NCBI RefSeq assembly: GCF_006346325.1
Contig: NZ_VDYR01000001.1
Coordinates: 248,001 to 312,000, forward strand
Source of the DNA: Sphingomonas japonica
Lineage (GTDB): Bacteria; Pseudomonadota; Alphaproteobacteria; Sphingomonadales; Sphingomonadaceae
Reading direction: 5' to 3'
Length of the DNA: 64,000 bases
Shown in pieces: positions 53,389 to 63,911 of the stretch. Below the pieces are notes generated by a model. The model saw only the letters and a program-made list of their open reading frames with translations, made no database searches and was not told the DNA's origin. The position numbers and the translations under genes were made by a program. Positions within the stretch are counted from its first letter, which is position 1; every line of letters begins with the position of its first letter.

Positions 53389-54458
53389 TGCTGTATCTGA
53401 TCGCCGAGTATCTCGGCTTTCCGGGCATTCTCAACCTGGTGCGCTATTTGAGCTTTCGCACCGGCGGCGCCGTCGCGACCGCGCTGGTGGTCGGCTGGAT
53501 CATCGGGCCGAAATTCATTGGCTGGCTGCGCGTGCGGCAGGGCAAGGGTCAGCCGATCCGCGCAGACGGCCCACAAAGCCACCTCGCCAAGCGCGGCACG
53601 CCGACGATGGGCGGGCTGATGATCCTGACCAGCCTGGGGCTGTCGGTGCTGTTGTGGATGGACCTGTCCAACCCGTTCGTCTGGGCGTGCCTGTTCGTGA
53701 CGCTGGGGTTCGGGTCGATCGGGTTCCTCGACGATTACGACAAGGTCCGCAAGGCGAGCAGCGCGGGCGTGTCGGGCCGCATCCGCCTGCTCGCCGAATT
53801 CCTGATTGCGGGCATCGCCAGCTGGATCATCATCCAGCAGAACGGTACCCAGCTGTACCTGCCGTTCGTCAGCGGCGTGTCGATCGACCTCGGCTATTTC
53901 TACGTCGTGTTCGCGGCGTTCACGATCGTCGCCTTCGGCAACGCGGTGAACCTGACCGACGGGCTCGACGGTCTGGCGACGATGCCGGTAATCATCGCCA
54001 GCATCGCGTTCATGCTGATCGTCTATCTGGTCGGCAACGCGATCTATGCCGACTATCTGGGCATCCCGCACGTATTCGGCGCGGGCGACCTGGCCATATT
54101 CTGCGGCGCGATCGTCGGCGCGGGGCTGGCATTCCTGTGGTTCAACGCGCCGCCGGCGGCGGTGTTCATGGGCGATACCGGCAGCCTGGCACTGGGTGGC
54201 GCGTTGGGCACGATCGCGGTGGTCGCGCATCACGAGATCGTGCTGGGGATCATCGGCGGGCTGTTCGTGGTCGAAGCGATGAGCGTCATCATCCAGGTGT
54301 TCTTCTACAAGCGCACCGGCAAGCGCGTGTTCAAGATGGCGCCGATCCACCATCATTTCGAACAGCTCGGCTGGAGCGAGCCGACGGTAGTGATCCGGTT
54401 CTGGATCATCGCATTCGTGCTGGCGCTGGCGGGCCTGTCGACGTTGAAGCTGCGGTGA
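53388..54458 (+). CDS. mraY: Phospho-MurNAc-pentapeptide translocase MraY
   Basis: Integral membrane enzyme that makes lipid I from undecaprenyl phosphate. 356 residues with ten predicted TM helices. Catalytic acids in [21 protein letters not shown] and [19 protein letters not shown] near the C-terminus. ATG 53388 shares its A with the murF stop (TAATG). Confidence 0.97.
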   Translation: MLYLIAEYLGFPGILNLVRYLSFRTGGAVATALVVGWIIGPKFIGWLRVRQGKGQPIRADGPQSHLAKRGTPTMGGLMILTSLGLSVLLWMDLSNPFVWACLFVTLGFGSIGFLDDYDKVRKASSAGVSGRIRLLAEFLIAGIASWIIIQQNGTQLYLPFVSGVSIDLGYFYVVFAAFTIVAFGNAVNLTDGLDGLATMPVIIASIAFMLIVYLVGNAIYADYLGIPHVFGAGDLAIFCGAIVGAGLAFLWFNAPPAAVFMGDTGSLALGGALGTIAVVAHHEIVLGIIGGLFVVEAMSVIIQVFFYKRTGKRVFKMAPIHHHFEQLGWSEPTVVIRFWIIAFVLALAGLSTLKLR

Positions 54459-55750
54459 TCGCGGCGCGCGCCTGGGCGGGCAAGCGCTTTGCGGTGCTGG
54501 GGCTGGCGCGATCGGGGGCGGCGACGGTCCGGGCATTGCTGGCCGGCGGCGCGCAAGTGGTGGCGTGGGATAGCAGCGAGGCTGCACGTCGCTCTATCAC
54601 TGCCGGGGACGGGGAGCTGGAAATAGGCGATCCGCTGACGCTCGACCTCTCCGGGTTCGACGGTGTCGTCGTCTCCCCCGGAGTGCCGCTCAACCGGCAT
54701 CCGATCCGCGGGCACGCGGGCGACGTGCCGATCATCGGCGACATCGAACTGTTCGCGCAGGCGAGGGGTGAGTTGCCCCCGCACAAGGTGGTCGGGATCA
54801 CCGGCACCAACGGCAAGTCGACCACGACGGCGCTGGTGCATCATATCCTGGAGACGGCAGGCATCCCCGCACGAATGGGCGGGAATATCGGCTTGCCGAT
54901 CCTGGCGCAGGAGCCGCTGCCGGAGGGGGGCGTCTATGTGCTGGAACTGTCGAGTTACCAGATCGATCTGACGCGCAGCCTCGATTGCGATGTCGCGGTG
55001 CTGCTCAACATCACGCCCGACCATCTCGACCGCTATGACGGGTTCGACGCATACGCCGCTTCCAAGGCGCGGTTGTTCGCGATGCAGTCGGCCGGGCATG
55101 CCGCGATCATCGGCATCGGGGACGACGCCTCGGCAACGATCGCCAAGCAGGTCGCGCGGTCGGGGCGCAGCGAGGACCTGACCAGGATCGCGCCGGGGGT
55201 GTGCATGGACCAGTCGCGCTGGCGCGCATTGCAGGGGCCGCACAATGCGCAGAACGCGCTGGCGGCGATCGCGGTGTGCGAGGCGCTCGGGGTATCTAAC
55301 GACGCCATCGATGCCGGTCTGGCGAGTTTCGCCGGGCTGGCGCACCGCATGGAACGCGTCGCGACCAGGGCGGGGGTGCTGTACGTCAACGACAGCAAGG
55401 CGACCAATCCGACCTCGACCGCGCCGGCATTGTTGGCGTTCGATCGCATCCACTGGATTTTAGGCGGGCAGGCCAAGACCGACGACCTCGAGGCATGCCG
55501 CCGGGGGTTCGGCAATGTGCGGCGCGCCTATACGATCGGCGAGGCAGGCGAGCGGTTCGCGGCGCTGCTCGCCCCCGATATGGCGGTGGAGCAAGCCGGT
55601 ACGCTGGCGCAGGCGGTGACACAGGCGGCGGCACGGGCAGAGGCAGGTGACACGGTGCTGCTGTCGCCGGCATGTGCGTCGTTCGACCAGTTTCGCGATT
55701 ACGAGGATCGCGGCGAGCAGTTTCGCCAAGCCGTGGGGGCGCTGACATGA
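54455..55750 (+). CDS. murD: UDP-MurNAc-L-alanine:D-glutamate ligase MurD
   Basis: Adds D-glutamate to UDP-MurNAc-L-Ala. 431 residues. Rossmann-like start [17 protein letters not shown]-loop [38 protein letters not shown], and the C-terminal [15 protein letters not shown] 54455 overlaps the mraY stop. In this protein the UDP-binding N-terminal domain is compact. Confidence 0.96.
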   Translation: MIAARAWAGKRFAVLGLARSGAATVRALLAGGAQVVAWDSSEAARRSITAGDGELEIGDPLTLDLSGFDGVVVSPGVPLNRHPIRGHAGDVPIIGDIELFAQARGELPPHKVVGITGTNGKSTTTALVHHILETAGIPARMGGNIGLPILAQEPLPEGGVYVLELSSYQIDLTRSLDCDVAVLLNITPDHLDRYDGFDAYAASKARLFAMQSAGHAAIIGIGDDASATIAKQVARSGRSEDLTRIAPGVCMDQSRWRALQGPHNAQNALAAIAVCEALGVSNDAIDAGLASFAGLAHRMERVATRAGVLYVNDSKATNPTSTAPALLAFDRIHWILGGQAKTDDLEACRRGFGNVRRAYTIGEAGERFAALLAPDMAVEQAGTLAQAVTQAAARAEAGDTVLLSPACASFDQFRDYEDRGEQFRQAVGALT

Positions 55751-56970
55751 CCGATACGATGCGAGGCACTGCGCTGGCGAAACGGTCGAAGATGGCCGAT
55801 CGGCTGGGCCGCGGCAGCCAGTCGCCATTGGCGACGTGGTTCTGGGAAATCGACCGGGTGCTGCTGTTGCTGGCGCTGGTGCTGATCGCGATCGGGCTGG
55901 TCGCGGTCGCCGCCGCGTCGCCCGCCAGCGCGCTGCGCTATTCCGACGGCGAGAGCCGGGTCGCGGGGATGTATTATTTCTGGCGGCAGGCAGGCTGGGT
56001 GGCGGCGTCGTTGCCAGTGATGCTCGGCGTGTCGATGCTGCCGATCAAGGCGGCGCGGCGGCTGGCGCTGCTCGGCACCGCGGTCTGCATCGCGTGCCTG
56101 CTGGTGGTTCCGTTCGCGGGCGCCGAGGTCAACGGCGCGCGGCGGTGGATCGGGCTGGGCTTCATGAAGTTCCAGCCATCCGAGTTCCTCAAGCCGCTGT
56201 GGATCGTGACCACGGCATGGCTGCTGAGCTTCAAGGCCAAGGATCCCGAACTGCCGGTGATCGTCATTACCGGTGCGCTGACCGCGGTGATCGGCGCGCT
56301 GCTGATGCTGCAACCCGATTTCGGGCAGACGATGATCTTTGCGAGCGTATGGGTGATCCTGCTGATGATCGCCGGCATCTCGCCGCGCGCGATCGGAATG
56401 CTCGGCGGGGCGGGCGTGGCAGGAGTAGTCGCCGCCTATTTCTTCTACGACACCGCGCGTATCCGGATCGACAGCTTTCTGTTCCCCGATCCCGACAAGG
56501 CGATGAGCGACCATTACCAGACCGATATGGCGCATGCGACGCTGACCGGCGGCGGCATCACCGGCACCGGGCCGGGCGGCGGGCAGGCCAAGTTCCGGCT
56601 GCCCGAGGCGCATACCGACTATATCTATTCGGTCGTGGGCGAGGAATTCGGGCTGATCGCGTGCGCGATCATCGCGATCCTGTTCCTTGCCGTGCTGGTC
56701 CGCGTGTTCGTCAAGCTGCTCGACGAGGAGGATGCGTTCCGGCTGCTCGCGGCAGGGGGGCTTGCCTCGCAGTTGGGCGTGCAGGCGCTGATCAACATGG
56801 CGGTCAATACCGGCATCGCGCCGTCGAAGGGTATGACATTGCCTTTCATCAGCTATGGCGGGTCGTCGATGGTCGCCTTGTCGATCGGCATGGGCTTGCT
56901 GCTCGCCTTTACGCGGCGCAACCCGTATCTCAAGCGCTCTCCATACAGCGCAAAGTGGAAGGGCGGATGA
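55747..56970 (+). CDS. ftsW: Septal peptidoglycan glycosyltransferase FtsW (SEDS family)
   Basis: Polymerises lipid II at the septum with FtsI. 407 residues, about ten TM helices. SEDS motifs: [33 protein letters not shown] (with the catalytic Asp), [16 protein letters not shown] and [14 protein letters not shown] 55747 overlaps the murD stop. Confidence 0.96.
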   Translation: MTDTMRGTALAKRSKMADRLGRGSQSPLATWFWEIDRVLLLLALVLIAIGLVAVAAASPASALRYSDGESRVAGMYYFWRQAGWVAASLPVMLGVSMLPIKAARRLALLGTAVCIACLLVVPFAGAEVNGARRWIGLGFMKFQPSEFLKPLWIVTTAWLLSFKAKDPELPVIVITGALTAVIGALLMLQPDFGQTMIFASVWVILLMIAGISPRAIGMLGGAGVAGVVAAYFFYDTARIRIDSFLFPDPDKAMSDHYQTDMAHATLTGGGITGTGPGGGQAKFRLPEAHTDYIYSVVGEEFGLIACAIIAILFLAVLVRVFVKLLDEEDAFRLLAAGGLASQLGVQALINMAVNTGIAPSKGMTLPFISYGGSSMVALSIGMGLLLAFTRRNPYLKRSPYSAKWKGG

Positions 56971-58103
56971 GCAACGGACGGCATTACGTACTGGCGGCGG
57001 GCGGAACCGGCGGGCACATGGTCCCGGCCGCGGCGCTGGCGGCCGAGCTGACCGCACGCGGGCATCACGTCGCGTTGGTCAGCGACGCGCGCGGGGTGCG
57101 GTTTCCCGACCTGTTCGACGATATCGCCACGCACGTCCTGCCTGCCGGGCGGTTTTCGGGCGGACCTCTTGGCTGGCTCAAGGCCGGGCGGCAGATGGTG
57201 GCGGGGCGTCGCATGGCGATCCAGCTGTACCGGGGGTTCAAGCCGGCCGCGGTGATCGGCTTTGGCGGCTATCCGGCGTTTCCGGCGCTGGCGGCGGCGT
57301 TCCACCTGAAGATCCCGACGATCGTGCACGAACAGAATGCGGTGCTGGGGCGGGTCAACCGGCTGGTCGCGGGCAAGGTCGATGCGATCGCGACATCCTA
57401 TGGCGACGTCGAGCGGATGAAGCCCGCGCATCTGGGCAAGGTGCATCTGGTCGGCAATCCGGTGCGCACGTCGGTGCTGGAATTGCGCGACCGCCCCTAT
57501 CCCGTGCTCGACGAGGACGGCATCTTTCGCGTGCTCGTCACCGGCGGCAGCCAGGGCGCGAGCGTGCTGAGCCAGGTCGTGCCCGATGGCCTGGCGATGC
57601 TGCCGGTGCATTTCCGGCGGCGGATGCAGGTGACGCATCAGGCGCGCGTCGAGGATATCGACATGGTGCGCCAGAAATATGCCGCGCACGACATTCCGGC
57701 CGAGATCGCGACGTACCTGCCCGACATGCCCGAGCGCCTGGCCTGGGCGCATGTGGTGATCGCGCGCGCCGGTGCCTCGACGATCGCCGAGCTGACCGCG
57801 GCGGGGCGGCCTGCGATCCTGGTCCCGCTGCCGAGCGCGACCGACGACCACCAGACGGCGAACACGCGCGAGATCAGCGCGGCGGGCGGGGCGCGGACGA
57901 TCCGGCAGGATCAGTTCACCGCGACCGAACTGGCCAAGCAGATGCAGAAGCTGGGCCTCGACACACTGGCGCTGGCCAATGCGGCAGCGCGAGCGAAGGA
58001 TTGCGGGCGGCCGCACGCGGCGCGCGATCTCGCCGATCTGGTCGAGGGGATCGACAGCCCGCGCGTTCCGCTGCCGCCTGCGCTGGTGCGGGAAGCGGCA
58101 TGA
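56967..58103 (+). CDS. murG: UDP-GlcNAc:lipid I GlcNAc transferase MurG
   Basis: Makes lipid II from lipid I at the inner face of the membrane. 378 residues, GT28 fold. [16 protein letters not shown] (10-25) and [11 protein letters not shown] are the N-domain loops, [12 protein letters not shown] the C-domain loop, and [20 protein letters not shown] with DDHQTANT the donor site. ATG 56967 overlaps the ftsW stop. Confidence 0.96.
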   Translation: MSNGRHYVLAAGGTGGHMVPAAALAAELTARGHHVALVSDARGVRFPDLFDDIATHVLPAGRFSGGPLGWLKAGRQMVAGRRMAIQLYRGFKPAAVIGFGGYPAFPALAAAFHLKIPTIVHEQNAVLGRVNRLVAGKVDAIATSYGDVERMKPAHLGKVHLVGNPVRTSVLELRDRPYPVLDEDGIFRVLVTGGSQGASVLSQVVPDGLAMLPVHFRRRMQVTHQARVEDIDMVRQKYAAHDIPAEIATYLPDMPERLAWAHVVIARAGASTIAELTAAGRPAILVPLPSATDDHQTANTREISAAGGARTIRQDQFTATELAKQMQKLGLDTLALANAAARAKDCGRPHAARDLADLVEGIDSPRVPLPPALVREAA

Positions 58104-59518
58104 AGGGTGTCGGCACCGACATCGGCACGATCCATTTCGTCGGCATCGGCGGGATCGGCATGTCGGGCATTGCCGAGGTGATGCACAATCTTGGCTATCA
58201 GGTGCAGGGTTCGGACGTAGCCGAGGGCTATGTCGTCGAGGGGCTGCGCAAGCGCGGGATCGGCGTTACGATCGGGCATTCGGCCGCCAATGTCGAAGGC
58301 GTCGCGGTGATCGTGACCTCGACCGCGATCCAGCGCGGAAATCCCGAGGTCGAGGCAGCGCTCGCCAACCGCATACCGGTGGTACGGCGCGCGGAGATGC
58401 TGGCCGAGCTGATGCGACTGAAATCTACCGTCGCGGTGGCGGGGACGCATGGCAAGACGACGACGACCAGCATGATCGCGGCGATCCTCGATGCGGGCGG
58501 GGTCGATCCGACCGTCATCAATGGCGGCATCATCAACAGCTATGGATCGAACGCGCGGCTGGGTACATCCGACTGGATGGTGGTTGAAGCCGACGAGAGC
58601 GACGGCAGCTTTCTGCGGCTGGACGGCACGATCGCGGTGGTGACCAACATCGATCCCGAGCATCTCGACCATTATGGCTCGTTCGACGTGGTCAAGGAGG
58701 CGTTCGTCGAGTTCGTCGAGAACGTGCCCTTCTATGGCGCGGCGCTGCTGTGCCTCGACCACCCCGAGGTCCAGGCGATCATTCCCAAGGTGCGCGACCG
58801 CCGCATCGTCACCTATGGCTTTGCGGCGCAGGCCGATGTCCACGGCGTCAACGTCGTGCCGCATCCCGGCGGCAACCGCTTCGACGCCGCGGTGCGCGCG
58901 CGTGACGGGCAGGTGCGAACGATCGAGGGCATCGAACTGCCGATGCCGGGGCGGCACAACGTCCAGAACGCGCTGGCGGCAATCGGCGTGGCGCTGGAAC
59001 TGGGCGTCGACGATGCGACGATCGCGCAGGGCTTCGCCAAGTTCGGCGGGGTCAAGCGGCGCTTCACCAAGGTCGGCGAAGTCGCGATCGATGGCGGGCT
59101 GCTGAGCGTCATCGACGATTATGCGCATCATCCGGTCGAAATCCGCGCGGTGCTGTCGGCGGCGCGCGAGAGCGCGGCGGGGCGGGTACTCGCAGTCATG
59201 CAGCCACACCGCTTTTCGCGGCTGGGCAGCCTGATCGACGAGTTCGCGCAGGCGTTCAACGATGCCGACATGGTGGTGGTGACGCCGGTCTACGCGGCGG
59301 GCGAGGCGCCGGTCGAAGGCGTCGATGCCGAGGCGCTGGCGGAAGCAGTGCGCCAGCGCGGGCACCGATCGGTGCTGACCGTGGCCGATGCCGACACACT
59401 GGCCGCGCTGATCGCGGTAGAAGGGCGCGCCGGCGATCAGGTGGTCTGCCTGGGCGCGGGGGATATCACCAAATGGGCGGCCGGGCTGGCCGGCGCGATA
59501 TCGGAGAAGCGGGCATGA
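58100..59518 (+). CDS. murC: UDP-MurNAc:L-alanine ligase MurC
   Basis: First Mur ligase of the pathway. 472 residues. [18 protein letters not shown] (11-28), P-loop [35 protein letters not shown], and [15 protein letters not shown] 58100 overlaps the murG stop. Its own stop overlaps the following 64-residue gene. Confidence 0.97.
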   Translation: MKGVGTDIGTIHFVGIGGIGMSGIAEVMHNLGYQVQGSDVAEGYVVEGLRKRGIGVTIGHSAANVEGVAVIVTSTAIQRGNPEVEAALANRIPVVRRAEMLAELMRLKSTVAVAGTHGKTTTTSMIAAILDAGGVDPTVINGGIINSYGSNARLGTSDWMVVEADESDGSFLRLDGTIAVVTNIDPEHLDHYGSFDVVKEAFVEFVENVPFYGAALLCLDHPEVQAIIPKVRDRRIVTYGFAAQADVHGVNVVPHPGGNRFDAAVRARDGQVRTIEGIELPMPGRHNVQNALAAIGVALELGVDDATIAQGFAKFGGVKRRFTKVGEVAIDGGLLSVIDDYAHHPVEIRAVLSAARESAAGRVLAVMQPHRFSRLGSLIDEFAQAFNDADMVVVTPVYAAGEAPVEGVDAEALAEAVRQRGHRSVLTVADADTLAALIAVEGRAGDQVVCLGAGDITKWAAGLAGAISEKRA

Positions 59519-59709
59519 GCGACTGGTTCTCGGCCGCGGTCAAGTTGCAGGGCCAGATGCTCGATGCGCAGCGCCAGCAGATGGCGGCAACGAAGAAGAT
59601 GCTCGATGCAGGCGAGCAAATGGCGAAGTTCCAGGAAGCGGGCACCAGGGCGGCCGAGGCGAACATGGCGGCCTGGCAGAGCTGGGCGAAGCTGTGGGGG
59701 ATGCGGTGA
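59515..59709 (+). CDS. Small conserved-position protein inside the dcw cluster
   Basis: A 64-residue protein starting [20 protein letters not shown], Met/Gln/Ala/Lys-rich and almost entirely amphipathic helix, ending [15 protein letters not shown]. No TM segment, no known domain. It overlaps murC (ATGA) and its stop overlaps the murB GTG, which argues for a genuine translated gene. Tryptophans at both ends and the heptad-like centre suggest coiled-coil oligomerisation or membrane-surface binding. Role unknown. Confidence 0.72.
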   Translation: MSDWFSAAVKLQGQMLDAQRQQMAATKKMLDAGEQMAKFQEAGTRAAEANMAAWQSWAKLWGMR

Positions 59710-60632
59710 GCGCACCTGCTAACCTGGTTGACGGTTTCTCGACGTGGCTTGAAACGAGCGGGGTCAGGGGAAAGCTGTCGTCCGCAGTACCGCTCGCGCC
59801 GCTTGTCTGGTTCAAGGCGGGCGGGGCGGCGGAATGGTTGTTCGAGCCCAAGGACGTCGACGATCTCGCGCGGTTTCTGGGCGATCTCGACCCCGCGGTG
59901 CCGGTGATGGCGCTGGGGCTGGGATCGAACCTGATCGTGCGCGACGGCGGGGTGCCGGGGGTGGTCGTGCGGCTGGGCAAGGCGTTCGCCGCAGTCGAGG
60001 CGGTCGATGCGACGACGCTGCGCTGCGGCGGCGGTGCAAGCGGAATATTGGTATCGTCGACCGCGCGCGATGCGGGGATTGCCGGTGTCGAGTTCCTGCG
60101 GTCGATCCCCGGGACGGTCGGCGGGTTCGTGCGGATGAACGGCGGGGCCTATGGCCGCGAAGTCGCCGATGTGCTGACCGAGTGCGAGGTGGTGCTGCGC
60201 TCGGGCGAACGGGTGACGCTGGGCAAGGATGCGCTGGGATACAGCTATCGCCACAGCGCCTTGCCCGAGGGCGCAGTGGTCGTGAGCGCAACGTTCCGGG
60301 GCGAGCGCGGTGACCCGGCGGCGATCCAGGCGGAGATGGACCGGATCGCGGCGGCGCGCGAGGCGTCGCAGCCGCTGCGATCGAAGACGGGCGGATCGAC
60401 GTTCAAGAATCCGGCGGGGCACAAGGCGTGGGCGCTGGTCGATGCCGCGGGGTGTCGGGGGCTGCGGCGCGGGGATGCGCAGGTTTCGGAGAAGCATACG
60501 AACTTCCTGCTGAACCTTGGGGCCGCGACGAGTGAGGATATCGAAGGGTTGGGTGAGGACGTGCGGGCGCGGGTTCTAGCGCATTCGGGAGTGGCGTTGG
60601 AGTGGGAGATTCAGCGGGTGGGTGTCTCGTGA
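59706..60632 (+). CDS. murB: UDP-N-acetylenolpyruvoylglucosamine reductase MurB
   Basis: FAD enzyme that reduces UDP-GlcNAc-enolpyruvate to UDP-MurNAc with NADPH. 308 residues, type II MurB length. FKAGGAAEWLFEP (36-48), the FAD loop LGLGSNLIVRDGG, IPGTVGGFVRMNGGAYG, the catalytic Ser region KTGGSTFKNP, and VSEKHTNFLLN. GTG 59706 overlaps the small gene's stop. Confidence 0.95.
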   Translation: MSAPANLVDGFSTWLETSGVRGKLSSAVPLAPLVWFKAGGAAEWLFEPKDVDDLARFLGDLDPAVPVMALGLGSNLIVRDGGVPGVVVRLGKAFAAVEAVDATTLRCGGGASGILVSSTARDAGIAGVEFLRSIPGTVGGFVRMNGGAYGREVADVLTECEVVLRSGERVTLGKDALGYSYRHSALPEGAVVVSATFRGERGDPAAIQAEMDRIAAAREASQPLRSKTGGSTFKNPAGHKAWALVDAAGCRGLRRGDAQVSEKHTNFLLNLGAATSEDIEGLGEDVRARVLAHSGVALEWEIQRVGVS

Positions 60633-60663
60633 GAATCACAGCCGGGATACAGGGAGTGCGCGC

Positions 60664-61611
60664 GTGACCGTCCCGCTTCACGTTGCTGTCCTGATGGGCG
60701 GGTGGTCGGCCGAGCGCGAGGTTTCGCTGATGTCGGGCGCGGGGGTGGCCGAGGCGCTGGAGAGCCTGGGGCACCGGGTGACGCGGATCGACATGGATCG
60801 TGACGTCGCCGCGCGACTGGCCGAAGCCAAGCCTGACTGCGTGTTCAATGCGCTGCACGGCACGCCGGGGGAGGACGGCGCGGTGCAGGGGATGCTCGAC
60901 CTGATGGGGTTGCCCTACACGCACAGCGGACTAACCACATCGGTTATTTCTATCGATAAGCAGTTAACCAAGATGCTATTGACCCCCTTTGGTGTTCCGA
61001 TGCCGGGGGGGCATGTGGTGCAGACGCAAACCCTGTTCGAACGCGATCCGCTGCCGCGCCCCTATGTGCTCAAGCCCGTCAACGAGGGGTCCTCGGTCGG
61101 GGTGGCGATCGTCACCGACGAAAGCAATTACGGCAATCCCATCTCGCGCGATGCGCGCGGGCCGTGGGGCGAGTTCGACGAGCTGCTTGCCGAGCCGTTC
61201 ATTCGCGGGCGCGAGCTGACGACGGCGGTGCTGGGCGATCGGGCGCTGGGCGTTACCGAATTGAAGCCCAAGAGCGGTTTCTACGACTATGACAGCAAAT
61301 ATACCGACGGGCTGACCGAGCATGTCTGCCCGGCCGAGATCCCCGACGATGTCGCGCAGGCGTGCATGGCCTATGCGGTGGAGGCGCATCGGCGGCTGGG
61401 GTGCAAGGGGGCGTCGCGTTCCGATTTCCGCTGGGACGACGAGCGCGGGGTGGACGGGCTGTTCCTGCTGGAAGTGAATACGCAGCCGGGGATGACGCCG
61501 CTGAGCCTGGTGCCCGAACAGGCACGACATGTCGGGATGAGCTATCCGCAGCTGGTGCAGTGGATCGTCGACGAAGCGCTGGGCACGCATGGCGGGAAGC
61601 ACGCAGCATGA
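60664..61611 (+). CDS. ddl: D-alanine:D-alanine ligase
   Basis: Makes the D-Ala-D-Ala dipeptide for MurF. 315 residues. LMGGWSAEREVSLMSG (10-25), NALHGTPGEDGAVQG (59-73), the ATP-grasp loop VNEGSSVGVAIV, ELTTAVLG, and the metal-binding EVNTQPGMTP. Start GTG 60664 has AGGGAG upstream; an earlier in-frame GTG at 60622 overlaps murB. Confidence 0.95.
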   Translation: MTVPLHVAVLMGGWSAEREVSLMSGAGVAEALESLGHRVTRIDMDRDVAARLAEAKPDCVFNALHGTPGEDGAVQGMLDLMGLPYTHSGLTTSVISIDKQLTKMLLTPFGVPMPGGHVVQTQTLFERDPLPRPYVLKPVNEGSSVGVAIVTDESNYGNPISRDARGPWGEFDELLAEPFIRGRELTTAVLGDRALGVTELKPKSGFYDYDSKYTDGLTEHVCPAEIPDDVAQACMAYAVEAHRRLGCKGASRSDFRWDDERGVDGLFLLEVNTQPGMTPLSLVPEQARHVGMSYPQLVQWIVDEALGTHGGKHAA

Positions 61612-62519
61612 CGCGCACCACTACCCGCCGCGCCTCGGCGCGCCGTTCGGTCAAGCCGAAGCGCAAGGCGCAGCCCAAGCGGCCGCGGCCATCGGCGCTC
61701 GACCACGCGGTCGCGGCCCTGCCGGTCGACGAGCACACGCTGCGCAAGGCGATGGCGTGGACGATCGTCGCGCTGGTCGGCCTGACGCTGGCGATCGTCG
61801 CGGTGGCGAGCGGCGGCCTGACGATGGTCGGCGTCGCGATGGCGGAAGTCGCGGGCAAGGCCGGGCTGCGGGTCGAGCAGATCGAGATCACCGGATTGAA
61901 GCGGATGGAGCGGATGTCGGTCTATGCCGTCGCGCTCGACCAGCAATCGCGGGCGATGCCGCTGGTCGATCTGGACGGAGTGCGCGAGCGCCTGCTGGAT
62001 TATGGGTGGATCGCCGATGCGCGGGTGTCGCGGCGGCTGCCCGACACGCTGGTGGTCGATATCGTGGAGCGGCAGGCTGCGGCGGTGTGGCAGCATAATG
62101 GGCAGCTGATGCTGATCGACAAGGACGGCGTGCTGCTCGAGCCGGTCGCGGCGAGCGCGATGCCCAACCTGCCGCTGGTGATCGGCGAGGGGGCGAATGC
62201 ACAGGAGCCGGCGTATCAGACGCTGATCGAGGCGGCGCCTGCATTGAAGCCGATGGTACGCGCGGCGACGTGGCTCGGCAATCGCCGCTGGGATATCACC
62301 TTTGTCTCGGGTGAGGTGCTGATGCTGCCAGAGGGAACCGAGCGCGCGGCGCGGGCACTGACCAAGTTCGCCGAGCTCGACGGACGCGACCGGTTGCTGG
62401 GCAGCGACTATGTGCGATTCGACCTGCGCAATCCGGAGTTCATGGCGATGCGGAGGCGCGGACCGGAAACGCGGATACCGCTGGGTCCACCAGATAGCGA
62501 CACGGCAACGGGCGAATAG
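61608..62519 (+). CDS. ftsQ: Cell division protein FtsQ
   Basis: Bitopic divisome scaffold. 303 residues: Arg/Lys-rich cytoplasmic tail, TM helix about 49-70 (AWTIVALVGLTLAIVAVASG), POTRA domain (LRVEQIEITGLKRMERMSVY, RLLDYGWIADARVSRRLPDTL) and the FtsQ beta domain (LIDKDGVLLEPV). ATG 61608 overlaps the ddl stop. Confidence 0.93.
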   Translation: MTRTTTRRASARRSVKPKRKAQPKRPRPSALDHAVAALPVDEHTLRKAMAWTIVALVGLTLAIVAVASGGLTMVGVAMAEVAGKAGLRVEQIEITGLKRMERMSVYAVALDQQSRAMPLVDLDGVRERLLDYGWIADARVSRRLPDTLVVDIVERQAAAVWQHNGQLMLIDKDGVLLEPVAASAMPNLPLVIGEGANAQEPAYQTLIEAAPALKPMVRAATWLGNRRWDITFVSGEVLMLPEGTERAARALTKFAELDGRDRLLGSDYVRFDLRNPEFMAMRRRGPETRIPLGPPDSDTATGE

Positions 62520-62542
62520 GCTTCAAACGAGGGAATGGGGAC

Positions 62543-63802
62543 ATGGCCAAGGCTGCACCCGAAGGACTGATTACCGCACTCGACATCGGATCGTCGAAGG
62601 TGTCGGCGCTGATCGCGCAAAAGGGCGACGGCGGCGAGCTGGTGGTGCTGGGCACCGGGCAGCGCGAGAGCCGGGGCGTCAAGCGCGGCTATATTGCCGA
62701 CATGGCCGCGACCGAGATCGCCGTGCGCGAGGCGGTCGAGCAGGCCGAGCGGATCGCGGGCACCAATATCGAGGACGTGTGGGTGAGCTTTTCGGCGGGC
62801 GGGCTGGTGTCCGACCATGTCAAGCTGGAGATGGACCTGGGCGGGCACCGCGTCGAGCAGAGCGACATCGATACGCTGCTCAAGGACGGCCACGCCGCGA
62901 TCCGGATGGACGGGCGGATGGTGCTGCATGCCCAGCCGACGCGCTACATCGTCGACGGCCTGGACGGGGTGAAGGCGCCGCTGGGGCTGCACGCCGATCG
63001 GCTTGGCGTCGAGATCCACGTCGTCGGCAGCGAGGGCTCGCCGGTGCGCAACCTCGACCTGTGCGTGCGGTCGGCGCATCTGGAAGTGAAGTCGATCATC
63101 GCCGCGCCGGTCGCGACGGGCCTCGCCTGCCTGTCCGACGAGGAGCGCGAGCTGGGTGTGGCGCTGATCGAGATCGGCGCCGGGGTGACCAATGTATCGA
63201 CGTTCGAGGGCGGAGTGCTCAAAGGGCTGGCGTCGATCGGGATGGGCGCGGCCGACATCACCGACGACATCGCCGCGGCGTTCGGAACACGTCGGGCGCA
63301 GGCCGAGCGGCTGAAATGCTTCTATGGCTCGGCGAACATGAGCCCGCGCGACAATCATGAGATGATCGACGTCGCGCCGATCTCGTCCGACGACGATGCC
63401 GAAGGATCGCGGATCACGCGCGCGCAGCTGATCGCGGTGATCCGTTTGCGGCTCGACCGGCTGATGGCGGAAATCCAGAAGGAGCTGCGCAAGCTCAAGA
63501 CCGACGATCCGGTCGCGCGGCAGATCGTGCTGACCGGCGGCGGCGCGGAGTTGAAGGGCATCGCCGATTATGCGCAGCAGGTGCTGGGGCGCACGGTGCG
63601 GGTCGGGCGTGCGCGCGGGCTGACTGCGCTGCCCGACGCGCATTCGGGCCCGGCATTCGCGACGCTTGCCGGGCTGGCGATGTATGCGGCCGCCGATCCG
63701 GTCGACCTGCGCAGCGTCGAGCCGACGCAGCAGCTGGTGATGCGGAGCAGTCCGCTTGCGCTGGTCCGCCGCCTTTTTGCGACGTTTCGAGCCAATTATT
63801 AA
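62543..63802 (+). CDS. ftsA: Cell division protein FtsA
   Basis: Actin-like protein tethering FtsZ to the membrane. 419 residues. Phosphate 1 loop ALDIGSSKVSALIA (12-25), SHS2 domain about 85-165, phosphate 2 LIEIGAGVTNVSTFEGG, adenosine motif IVLTGGGAELKGI, and a C-terminal amphipathic helix (LALVRRLFATFRANY) for membrane binding. It starts 23 bases after ftsQ, the first gap without overlap since ddl. Confidence 0.96.
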   Translation: MAKAAPEGLITALDIGSSKVSALIAQKGDGGELVVLGTGQRESRGVKRGYIADMAATEIAVREAVEQAERIAGTNIEDVWVSFSAGGLVSDHVKLEMDLGGHRVEQSDIDTLLKDGHAAIRMDGRMVLHAQPTRYIVDGLDGVKAPLGLHADRLGVEIHVVGSEGSPVRNLDLCVRSAHLEVKSIIAAPVATGLACLSDEERELGVALIEIGAGVTNVSTFEGGVLKGLASIGMGAADITDDIAAAFGTRRAQAERLKCFYGSANMSPRDNHEMIDVAPISSDDDAEGSRITRAQLIAVIRLRLDRLMAEIQKELRKLKTDDPVARQIVLTGGGAELKGIADYAQQVLGRTVRVGRARGLTALPDAHSGPAFATLAGLAMYAAADPVDLRSVEPTQQLVMRSSPLALVRRLFATFRANY

Positions 63803-63911
63803 AGATTTCCTACGCGGCCCAGAATTGGGCTAGAGTCAGACGGTTGGTTAGGGCAGAACGCGAGGGAGTTTACGTGCTCCCGGGTGTTTGGGGGCACAGG
63901 GGAGACCTTAA

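Noticed and set aside
53118..54587. Minus-strand frame opposite mraY
   Set aside because: His/Arg/Gln-rich shadow typical of antisense to a membrane protein gene.
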